DNA of 64,000 nt from an uncultured Oscillospiraceae bacterium (lineage in GTDB: Bacteria; Bacillota; Clostridia; Oscillospirales; Acutalibacteraceae), in NCBI GenBank assembly GCA_900541905.1, contig UQLQ01000009.1:7712-71711 (forward strand), read 5' to 3'. The position numbers and the translations under genes are program-made. Below the pieces are notes generated by a model that saw nothing but the letters and a program-made list of their open reading frames with translations, had not been told where the DNA came from and did not search any database. Shown piece after piece: positions 52,522-59,390 of this stretch; the stretch's first letter is position 1; each line of letters opens with the position of its first letter.

Positions 52522-52549
52522 ATTATATTCTTTAGTAGGAATAAGTCAA
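52522..52549 (-). promoter_or_regulatory. Promoter of hydCBA
   Basis: TTGACT, 16 bases, TATAAT on the minus strand; leader of about 125 bases. A 17-bp dyad AATTCATA-G-TATGAATT lies upstream at 52580-52596. Confidence 0.6.
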
Positions 52550-52628
52550 CAAGTCCACATATTTTTCTACTTATATCCTAATTCATAGTATGAATTTATG
52601 ACGTTCTTTACAAAAAATCACTATATTT

Positions 52629-52646
52629 TTGTTATTTTTTTAACAA
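52629..52646. promoter_or_regulatory. Rex-like operator upstream of hydCBA
   Basis: TTGTTATTTTTTTAACAA matches the clostridial Rex pattern TTGTTAA-N4-TTAACAA at 13 of 14 defined bases. It is ~80 bases upstream of the -35, farther than a simple repressor site. Rex senses NADH/NAD+, which would suit an NADH-dependent hydrogenase. Confidence 0.55.
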
Positions 52647-52686
52647 TTTGAATTGATTATAAACAAAATATACGTAAAAATAAAAA

Positions 52687-52725
52687 AGAATACCAATATT
52701 TGGTTTGTCCAAATATTGGTATTCT
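52687..52725 (-). terminator. Terminator after the acidic zinc-binding protein gene
   Basis: A 17-bp perfect stem (52687-52703 with 52709-52725, loop TTTGT) followed by TTTTTTATTTTT on the minus strand. Confidence 0.92.
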
Positions 52726-52751
52726 TACATGATAATCAAGATAAAATTGAA

Positions 52752-53246
52752 TTAGTGGTTACCGCAGCCACAACCGGAACCGGATTTCTCTTCTTTATGA
52801 GAGCCACCGCAGCAATCATCATGACAATCGCAGTCGTCTCCACAACCGTAGTCGTCCAATACATCATTAATATCAAACTCCAGACATTCACCACAGTTTG
52901 GGCAATCAATTTGGCCTTCTTCGATAATGTCTTCAGATAGGCAAATTGTTTCTTGACAGTTTGGACAAGTTACCTCGTAATAAAACTCATCATCGTCATC
53001 TTCGCAGTCTTCACAGCATTTATCTTCTTCGTAAAAGTCATCTTCCAAAGTGCACAAATCTTCATCCACAGCATCCAATTGGTCGGCCATATCCTCATAA
53101 GCCTCTTCCAAATCAGAAATGGACAATGCCATATCCTCCAATAAGGTCAACATAGCATCTAATACTTTTACTTCTTTTTTATCTGTGTCCAGCTCTAAAC
53201 CTTCTGCTAAACCACGAATATATGCAACTCTTTCTAAATTTGTCAT
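52752..53246 (-). CDS. Acidic metal-binding protein with CD1247-type N-terminal domain
   Basis: 164 residues from MTNLERVAYIRGLAEGLEL; ATG lies nine bases after GGAGG. Residues 1-75 form an acidic coiled helix pair (KVAYLKGLAEGLE-type start) seen in many Clostridia. A zinc ribbon CPNCQE..CPNCGECLE (about 95-120) is flanked by Asp/Glu/Cys runs, and the tail is CGDDCDCHDDCCGG then SGCGCGNH. Fifteen or more Cys and His suggest metal storage or binding. Located downstream of efp on the same strand. The function is unknown. Confidence 0.78.
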   Translation of the reverse strand: MTNLERVAYIRGLAEGLELDTDKKEVKVLDAMLTLLEDMALSISDLEEAYEDMADQLDAVDEDLCTLEDDFYEEDKCCEDCEDDDDEFYYEVTCPNCQETICLSEDIIEEGQIDCPNCGECLEFDINDVLDDYGCGDDCDCHDDCCGGSHKEEKSGSGCGCGNH

Positions 53247-53315
53247 AATAAACACCCTCCTTTTACTTGGTGAAAGCTTTCATTTTGTTAGCAAATAGAA
53301 ACGATAGCTTATGAA

Positions 53316-53873
53316 TTAAGCACGTTCCATATATTCGCCTGTTCTTGTATCAATACGGATTGCTTCGCCTTCATTGATGAAAATTGGAACTTTTACTTCA
53401 GCGCCTGTTTCCAATTTAGCCGGTTTTGTAACGTTTGTAGCAGTATCGCCTTTTACACCCGGTTCTGTTTCAGTAACTGTAAGTACCACAAAGTTTGGTG
53501 GCTCAACACCAAATACATTACCTTTATAAGACAGAACTTTACATTCCATATTCTCTGTTACAAACTTGAAGTTGTCACCAAGAATATTTGCATTAATCGG
53601 AATTTGTTCATAAGTTTCGTTATCCATGAAGTAGTATAAATCGCCATCGTTGTATAGGTACTGCATGTCCTTACGCTCAATAAAAGCAGTTGGATATTTA
53701 TCATTTGGGTTAAATGTTTTTTCTGTCACAGCACCTGAAATGACATTTCTGATTTTGGTGCGCACAAACGCAGCACCTTTACCCGGTTTTACATGTTGGA
53801 ACTCAATAATTGCATATACGTTACCCTCCATCTCAAAAGTAACGCCGTTTCTAAAATCACCTGCAGATATCAT
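53316..53873 (-). CDS. efp: Translation elongation factor P
   Basis: 185 residues from MISAGDFRNGVTFEMEGN; ATG follows TTGGAGG. KOW-like domain I with the tip KPGKGAAFVRTKIRN (modifiable Lys at about 32 in HVKPGKGAA), then two OB domains; the C-terminus has GLEVKVPIFINEGEAIRIDTRTGEY-like text. EF-P relieves stalling at polyproline. Part of the conserved aroQ-pepP-efp neighbourhood. Confidence 0.97.
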   Translation of the reverse strand: MISAGDFRNGVTFEMEGNVYAIIEFQHVKPGKGAAFVRTKIRNVISGAVTEKTFNPNDKYPTAFIERKDMQYLYNDGDLYYFMDNETYEQIPINANILGDNFKFVTENMECKVLSYKGNVFGVEPPNFVVLTVTETEPGVKGDTATNVTKPAKLETGAEVKVPIFINEGEAIRIDTRTGEYMERA

Positions 53874-53952
53874 ACTATATCCTCCAATTATATTTCTACC
53901 ATAACAGTTTATATTATTTTGCAAAATATTTCAAGATATATCCGTGAATAAA

Positions 53953-55038
53953 TCAAAGTATCAGCAGTTCTTTTGCAGAACCTGTCAAATTTTCACATCC
54001 ATTTTCCTGAATCAGTACCATATCTTCGATTCTGACGCCAAATTTGCCTTCCAAATAAATTCCAGGCTCTACCGTAATGACCATTCCCGGCTTTGTAATG
54101 ACTTGACATGCCGGAGCAAAGTATGGCCATTCGTGAATTTCCAACCCAACCGCATGTCCTGTTGTATGTCCAAATGTTCCTGCGTAGTTTACATCAATAA
54201 TATCCCTTGCAGCTTTATCTACCTGATTACAAGGAATGCCGGATGTAGCAGTTTGAATTGCTGCAAGCTGTGCCTGTAAAACGGTTTGATAGACTTGTTT
54301 TTGCGCTTCACTTACGGTTCCATATGCTACGGTTCTTGTCATATCAGAATGATATCCATTGACCACCGCACCAAAATCCATAGTGATAAAATCACCTTTT
54401 TGAATTTTCTTATCAGATGGAACTCCATGACACATAGAACCATTTGTCCCCGAAACCACGATGGTGTCAAATGCAATTTTTTCTGCACCTTGTTTTCTCA
54501 TAAAGAACTCCAGTTCCAATGCAATTTCTCGCTCTGATTTATTGGTATCGATATAATTCAAAATGTGAGTAAACGCTGCATCTGTAATGGATTGAGCCGC
54601 TTTGATATTCTCAATCTCTTTTTCTGTTTTTACAGCACGCATTTCTTTTAACAGAGTATCTAATGTGGTATCTTTGACAGGTACTGCATTCCATTGTTTG
54701 CACACAGTTTCGTAAATATCTGCTTGTGCCAATGTCAAATGTTCATGCTCCAGCAATACACCGCGTATATCGTGACGGCGAAGAATTTCTTCAATGCTTT
54801 TGGCTAATTTTTGATATACCACAACTTTACAGTCTTTTACCTGCATGCGTGCAGCTTCTCCATAACGGAAATCTGTTAGCAAATATGCAATCTCTCTTGT
54901 TACAACGACTACACGGGCAGATGCGTGAAACCCACTAATATAACGGCAGTTTTCTTCTGACGTAATAATTGCAGCATCAATGGGTACGCCATTTATTTCC
55001 TTGGGCATAGTTTGCGCTAATGTTTCCCAATTCATCAT
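53953..55038 (-). CDS. pepP: M24-family Xaa-Pro aminopeptidase
   Basis: 361 residues from MMNWETLAQTMPKEI; the frame is open 32 codons further up without a binding site, while AGGGAGG precedes this ATG. N-terminal creatinase domain (NCRYISGFHASARVVV, about 30-45). Pita-bread domain: metal ligands in ITMDFGAVVNGYHSDMTRTV (Asp pair, about 255-274), FGHTTGHAVGLEIHE (His, about 310-325) and TVEPGIYLEGKFGVRIED (Glu pair, about 335-352). It removes N-terminal residues ahead of proline. Confidence 0.94.
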   Translation of the reverse strand: MMNWETLAQTMPKEINGVPIDAAIITSEENCRYISGFHASARVVVVTREIAYLLTDFRYGEAARMQVKDCKVVVYQKLAKSIEEILRRHDIRGVLLEHEHLTLAQADIYETVCKQWNAVPVKDTTLDTLLKEMRAVKTEKEIENIKAAQSITDAAFTHILNYIDTNKSEREIALELEFFMRKQGAEKIAFDTIVVSGTNGSMCHGVPSDKKIQKGDFITMDFGAVVNGYHSDMTRTVAYGTVSEAQKQVYQTVLQAQLAAIQTATSGIPCNQVDKAARDIIDVNYAGTFGHTTGHAVGLEIHEWPYFAPACQVITKPGMVITVEPGIYLEGKFGVRIEDMVLIQENGCENLTGSAKELLIL

Positions 55039-55058
55039 AATAACCTCCCTATGAGATT

Positions 55059-55490
55059 CTATTTCATTCTTGCAAGAGCTTCCAATGCAAGTAAATAGCT
55101 TTCCGCTCCCAGACCACCTATTTGTCCCGCACACACAGGGGCAATGACGGATTTGTTACGGAAATCTTCCAAAGCAAACAGATTTTCCATATGTGCCTCA
55201 ATAAAAGGAATGCGCACACATTGAATAGCGTCCCGAATGGCATAACTGTAGTGGGTAAATGCTCCAATATCAATGACAACTCCGTCGTACAGCTCGGCGG
55301 AACGATGGATATTATCAATCAATTCGCCTTCCCAATTTGACTGCACAATATCACAACATATGTTTAGTTCACTTGCATGCGCTTTCATATGCAAAACCAG
55401 TGAATCATATGTTTCTGCGCCAACCGTGTCTTTTTCTACTTCTCTTAAAATATTAGGACCAAACAAAACTAAAATTCTCTTTTTGGCCAT
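55059..55490 (-). CDS. aroQ: Divergent type II 3-dehydroquinate dehydratase-like protein
   Basis: 143 residues from MAKKRILVLFGPNI. The fold is AroQ: GPN near the start, SNWEGELIDNIHRS (normally SNHEGELID, about 57-70), GAFTHYSYAIRDAI (about 80), PFIEAHMEN (active His, about 100-108), VCAGQIGGLGAESYLLALEAL. In the flexible lid, the normal YG reads VG and the N-terminal LNLLG stretch is shortened, so the catalytic Tyr seems lost. Either activity is low or the role has shifted. Sits between yqeG (5 bases before) and pepP, the usual place of aroQ in Firmicutes. Confidence 0.78.
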   Translation of the reverse strand: MAKKRILVLFGPNILREVEKDTVGAETYDSLVLHMKAHASELNICCDIVQSNWEGELIDNIHRSAELYDGVVIDIGAFTHYSYAIRDAIQCVRIPFIEAHMENLFALEDFRNKSVIAPVCAGQIGGLGAESYLLALEALARMK

Positions 55491-55495
55491 ATGTT

Positions 55496-56050
55496 TCACT
55501 TCCTATCATCTCTGTAATGCTTATGCATTTTATGGTCTGACTTTGTATATTGGTAAATACCTTTTCGATGAATACGCCTGCGTATAGGAGATTCTATTTT
55601 ACGACGTACTCGAAAAGTAAAAGAATGTTCCATATCTTTTGGCGTTAATAAAATAGATTTCATACCTGCCGCATTTGCGCCCAATACATCAGTAAAAATT
55701 TGGTCACCTACTACCACAATTTCTTTTGGCGGTAAATGTAAATAGTGCATTGCTTGTTTATAACCTTTGGGAAGCGGTTTAAATGCACGATATAAATAAG
55801 GCAAATCATATTTTGCTGCAAATTCGGATACACGTTTTTTAAAATTGTTGGAAACAATAATTACTTTAATACCGGCCGCACGCATTTCATGAGTCCATTC
55901 AATACTACCTTCAAACGGAATTGGACATCCATGTCTGGATAACGTATTGTCAACATCTAAAATCATACCTTTTACTTTCAGAGCATGAAGCATTTCCGGT
56001 GTAATATCCGTAACATGCTTCACTGCCAGTGTGGGGAGTAATACTGCCAT
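55496..56050 (-). CDS. yqeG: YqeG-family HAD-IIIA phosphatase
   Basis: 184 residues from MAVLLPTLAVKHVTDI; ATG seven bases after GGAGG. HAD motifs: I MILDVDNTLSRHG (about 29-41), II VIIVSNNF (about 68-75), III LPKGYKQAMHYL (Lys, about 105) and IV VVGDQIFTDVLGANAAGM (about 124-141). The Firmicutes member dephosphorylates phosphatidylglycerol phosphate-like or sugar phosphates; not settled here. The basic C-terminus (RVRRKIESPIRRRIHRKG) is typical. Confidence 0.92.
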   Translation of the reverse strand: MAVLLPTLAVKHVTDITPEMLHALKVKGMILDVDNTLSRHGCPIPFEGSIEWTHEMRAAGIKVIIVSNNFKKRVSEFAAKYDLPYLYRAFKPLPKGYKQAMHYLHLPPKEIVVVGDQIFTDVLGANAAGMKSILLTPKDMEHSFTFRVRRKIESPIRRRIHRKGIYQYTKSDHKMHKHYRDDRK

Positions 56051-56084
56051 TGTCGAACCTCCGTTTAAAATGCTGTAAATAGTC

Positions 56085-56112
56085 AAAAAAGCGGGCAACT
56101 ATGCCCGCTTTT
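56085..56112 (-). terminator. Terminator after rpsU
   Basis: An 11-bp perfect stem AAAAGCGGGCA/TGCCCGCTTTT, T run on the minus strand; lies between rpsU and yqeG. Confidence 0.88.
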
Positions 56113-56130
56113 CCATTTTCATTCATTTGT

Positions 56131-56307
56131 TTACTTAAATTTACGTTTGCGAGCAGCCTCGGATTTCTTTTTACGCTTTACAGAAGGCTTTTCATAAGCT
56201 TCTCTTTTGCGAACCTCAGCAATAACGCCAGCTCTTGCACATTGCTTTTTAAATCTTCTAAGAGCACTGTCCAAAGACTCGTTATCTTTGATTCTGATTT
56301 CAGCCAT
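56131..56307 (-). CDS. rpsU: Ribosomal protein S21
   Basis: 58 residues, read by eye: MAEIRIKDNESLDSALRRF, then KKQCARAGVIAEVRKREAYE and the basic tail KPSVKRKKKSEAARKRKFK. Full length for S21. GGAGGG stands eight bases before the ATG. S21 joins the 30S platform and aids initiation. Upstream 56314-56530 has no gene. Confidence 0.97.
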   Translation of the reverse strand: MAEIRIKDNESLDSALRRFKKQCARAGVIAEVRKREAYEKPSVKRKKKSEAARKRKFK

Positions 56308-56530
56308 TTATCGTTTCCCTCCCATCCGCCACCAGGCAGGGGTAATTAGTATTCAATAACACAAAAATATTATACAGAGAACCGTAACATATGTCAAGCA
56401 TTAACTGATAAATCTTTTCTAAAAGACGACATATTTTACATAAAATTTATTTCAAAAAGGCATTGACTTCAAATAAAAAAAATGGTAACATTATACACGC
56501 GCCATATAACCTTTGACAATTTTATTATAT

Positions 56531-56606
56531 AGGGGTATAGCTCAGTTGGTAGAGCAGTGGTCTCCAAAACCACGTGCCGAGGGTTCAAGTCCTTCTGCCC
56601 CTGCCA
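56531..56606 (+). tRNA. tRNA-Trp (anticodon CCA), CCA tail encoded
   Basis: AGGGGTATAGCTCAGTTGG start, D-arm GCTCAGTTGGTAGAGC, anticodon stem-loop GTGGTCTCCAAAACCAC with anticodon CCA, T-arm GAGGGTTCAAGTCCTTC and acceptor 3' TGCCCCT-G-CCA. A weak TTGACT promoter lies ~60 bases upstream. Confidence 0.97.
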
Positions 56607-57250
56607 TAGTTTTTTATGATAAGGGTAAAGCAAAATAATTGCTGAGCCGTTATCATAGAGTTAAACATTCAAGTAAATTGAGTGCTTAACTCTATGATAA
56701 ACAGCCACTGTCTACCATAGAGTATGTGTTTTTTTGCTGCCGATTGGCATCAACGGCGTTTACTAATACGCTTTCGTTGCGGCAAAGTCCAGTTGACAAA
56801 GCCTGACTTTTACCAATTTCATGGCGTCACTCTTATGCGCAAAGAAAAAATATTCTTTAGGCGCTTGTGCGCTGGAACGGCTATCAACCCCTCCGGTAAA
56901 AGCTACTTACAAAGAAAACACTATGTATAAACCACAAAGGTTAGATGGCCTTTGTCCTAATTATAGGTCTGCACAAGTATTCAAATTGGGGTTTGAATAT
57001 TTGTCTTGGCTTATAATTTGTCAAGGTGCAAAATGCAAAATGCATGAGAGTAAGAAAGCAAAAAGTCTACACTCCCTTTGCCATAAGAAGAATGTAGACT
57101 TTACAACTTGAAATTTATCCTAAAGTGTGTTAAACTCACACTATGAGGCATTCACAAGTCATAGAGGTAATGGGATACTTCTATGGCGCAAGCCTTACAT
57201 CGAATGGGGATTCGGTGTAGGGCTGTGGGTGCTTATTTTTGTTTCTTACT
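56607..57250 (+). ncRNA. Candidate large structured RNA, ~640 nt, downstream of tRNA-Trp
   Basis: No protein frame is convincing, but stem-loops follow one another: 56650-56664/56686-56700 (15 bp perfect), 56784-56789/56805-56810, 56861-56864/56869-56872, 56934-56940/56949-56955, 56974-56985/56992-57003 (12 bp, loop TTGGGG), 57062-57071/57093-57102 (10 bp), 57160-57169/57176-57185 (10 bp, loop ATGGGA), 57192-57205/57210-57223 (14 bp, loop GGGG), ending in TTATTTTTG. G-rich loops could pair with ACCCCTCC at 56887-56894. Size and place next to a tRNA recall ornate large RNAs such as ROOL or GOLLD; I cannot confirm the class. It may be co-transcribed with the tRNA. Confidence 0.55.
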
Positions 57251-57259
57251 ATTTTAATT

Positions 57260-57560
57260 TTACCTTAAATTAAAGGAAAAAGCAAGCAAATTTTAAAAGT
57301 TTTTTTGGTATTGTCAGAGAACAGTCCCATATATCCCCCTATCGCCCCCTGCTCCTCTAATTGTATCAAACCACTGTTTCCCGTAGTTTCTACTAAGTCC
57401 TTTCGACTTAGAATACCCAAAATACACAGTTCCACGCCTTTCTCAGACAAAAATGACCCAGTGCAGATCCTTTCTACTTTGCACTGAGTCTTATTCTTTC
57501 CTATCTCTTGTTTGCGAATATTCTGCTTATTTTTACGCAAGTTATCTAATAAATTAATTT
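57260..57560 (-). other. Non-coding-looking segment with two hairpins, possible repeat element
   Basis: A 91-codon frame (57265-57540, minus) exists but has no binding site, no clear fold and sits on hairpins: 57393-57399/57405-57411 (7 bp, CTTTC loop) and 57455-57465/57480-57490 (11 bp, one mismatch, followed on the minus strand by ATTTTTG). The frame's GVELCILGILSRKDLVETTG and EEQGAIGGYMGLFS parts feel like recurring spurious gut-Firmicutes translations, which would mean a dispersed repeat. Confidence 0.4.
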
Positions 57561-57637
57561 ACATTCTCAAATCTTTAAATTTTCTATTATCGTATCATAG
57601 TTCTTCATTTACAATATATGATTATTAAAAACTTTAT

Positions 57638-59065
57638 TTAATTTCTTGTCCCAAGTTGCGATGATGAAATATATTGACTTAGGATAGGGACAGATTCAAA
57701 TGAGCGTGGGTACGAAATTATTTCCAATGTTCCATCCTGAAAAGATTTTTCAATTTCATAAAATTTTTTATTAAAGTCTTCTGTTTTTGAGTATCCAAAT
57801 ATTTTAGAAGCCTCTTCTAAATGTTCTTTTGACTCTAATTGAATTGCAAAATGATTAATAAGAGTTTCATCTATATAAATATAGGTAATAGGGAACCAAT
57901 GCCAGGGTTTTTTATAATTCTCTACGAATAAAGAAGCAAAATAGCAAAGAATATCTGCAAAAACAAATTCTTTTTTTGTACAAATATTTATATCTATAGA
58001 ATCTATCCAGTAACATGCTGTGCCTGAAAAATAGTTTTTATCATCTCTTTTATTGACCGCGTCATCTAAACGTTGATTATGATAAAAAAACACATTAAAG
58101 CTTTCAGCTTTTTCACCAACAAAATAAGTTTTTCCTAAAAGGTATGCTAATCCATCATAAATCTTATTTTTATATAAGACTGCAATAAGATAGATAAATA
58201 GTTCATGTAAAAATGTCTTTTTAACTCCACTAATTAAAATATTCTGGAGATTTATTTGTCTCCTAATATTTTCCAAACTATCTATAACTAATTTTACTCC
58301 ATTCTCTACCAATGGAATATATTTTAATAACTCCAAATATTCATTCTTTATTTCTTTTAATTCGTCAAATAAAAATAAATAATCATCGTCGCTAAGATCA
58401 CGTAATGGTCCATTTACTTTATATTCAAGAATTTTATTGCTGATATTGCTAATCATTAAAGTGAATTTGTAATTCTTATCCTTTTCTGATGAACTTCTTG
58501 TAAAAGATTCAAAGGTCAATCGACTTCCATACGTAATATATGTATCCGTTTCCTCATCAACCCATTCTGGTCTATTACCCAACTCTGGTTTTTTAATTAT
58601 ATCTATTCCATATAAACGTTTTACAAGCCTTTTATATTCTTGATTATAAGTATCAATATCTGATAAATCAAAATGTAACACTGTTTTTAAATAGATAGGT
58701 TTATTAACTTCTCCTTCTAAACCTTTTTTAAATACGATAGATAAAAATTTATCTTGAGTGACTTTTGTATATATTTCTGATGAAATAATTTGTGTCTCCA
58801 TTCCTACACCACCACTTCGACTATTTGCCTTTTCAGAATATATTGGATCCAATAACATTAAAACATTCGTAATACTCTCATCTTCAACACATTGTTCCAT
58901 AAAACTATATAAATCATTACCTTCAACTAAAGACCACTTATCGATTATAACCTCTATTCCATCTCTCATCAAATCGCGTGCAAATGATAGTACTTTATCT
59001 TGATACTCATTATCTCCCCATGCATAAGAAATAAATACTTTTGGTTTTTTTATAGAAGCTTTCAT
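57638..59065 (-). CDS. SEFIR (TIR-like) domain protein, probable immune effector
   Basis: 475 residues. N-terminal SEFIR domain, about 7-155: KPKVFISYAWGDNEYQDKV, LMRDGIEVIIDKWSL, SFMEQCVEDE, MLLDPIYSEKANSRSGGVGMETQIIS and FLSIVFKKG, all in the usual order. The remaining ~320 residues are helical and unrecognised; presumably sensor and oligomerisation. SEFIR proteins are TIR relatives; bacterial ones have been reported in phage defence, with NAD+ cleavage. Very AT-rich, unlike the core genes, and placed after tRNA-Trp and the RNA candidate, so probably acquired. No Thoeris-like partner is adjacent. Confidence 0.82.
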   Translation of the reverse strand: MKASIKKPKVFISYAWGDNEYQDKVLSFARDLMRDGIEVIIDKWSLVEGNDLYSFMEQCVEDESITNVLMLLDPIYSEKANSRSGGVGMETQIISSEIYTKVTQDKFLSIVFKKGLEGEVNKPIYLKTVLHFDLSDIDTYNQEYKRLVKRLYGIDIIKKPELGNRPEWVDEETDTYITYGSRLTFESFTRSSSEKDKNYKFTLMISNISNKILEYKVNGPLRDLSDDDYLFLFDELKEIKNEYLELLKYIPLVENGVKLVIDSLENIRRQINLQNILISGVKKTFLHELFIYLIAVLYKNKIYDGLAYLLGKTYFVGEKAESFNVFFYHNQRLDDAVNKRDDKNYFSGTACYWIDSIDINICTKKEFVFADILCYFASLFVENYKKPWHWFPITYIYIDETLINHFAIQLESKEHLEEASKIFGYSKTEDFNKKFYEIEKSFQDGTLEIISYPRSFESVPILSQYISSSQLGTRN

Positions 59066-59150
59066 AAATTTAATCTATCCTTGCTAATAAAAATTTTTGT
59101 TTAATTATACCATAAATTATAGATAAATACAAAATTATACAATAAATAAA

Positions 59151-59187
59151 AAACAATTTCCGGCCATGGTGGCCGGAAGTTGTTTTT
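59151..59187. other. Strong hairpin in the divergent SEFIR/lipoprotein gap
   Basis: A 15-bp stem with one G-T pair (59151-59165 with 59171-59185, loop ATGGT), A and T ends on both sides. It is terminator-like on either strand, but no gene ends here. The rest of the gap, 59188-59315, holds nothing else seen. Confidence 0.6.
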
Positions 59188-59315
59188 ATATTACACTATT
59201 TATTATGTTTTTGTTTCTGTCTACTAAATCCACCTTCGTTATATAAACTATTAAATAAAGAGTCCAAACTAAAAATTGTAAAGAATACTTATTGATTAAA
59301 AATATACAATTACTG

Positions 59316-59344
59316 TTTAAATTTCTAATATTTGGTGCTATAAT
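59316..59344 (+). promoter_or_regulatory. Promoter of the WG-repeat lipoprotein pair
   Basis: TTTAAA, 17 bases, TATAAT with an extended -10 (TGC before TATAAT); AAGGAG binding site follows ahead of the ATG at 59391. Confidence 0.6.
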
Positions 59345-59390
59345 TATTTTACACATTTATTCAAAATTCTCTTAAGGAGTATACTTTCAT

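Noticed and set aside
57265..57540. 91-codon minus-strand frame
   Set aside because: No binding site, no recognisable fold, and it lies over two hairpins; kept only as a possible repeat.
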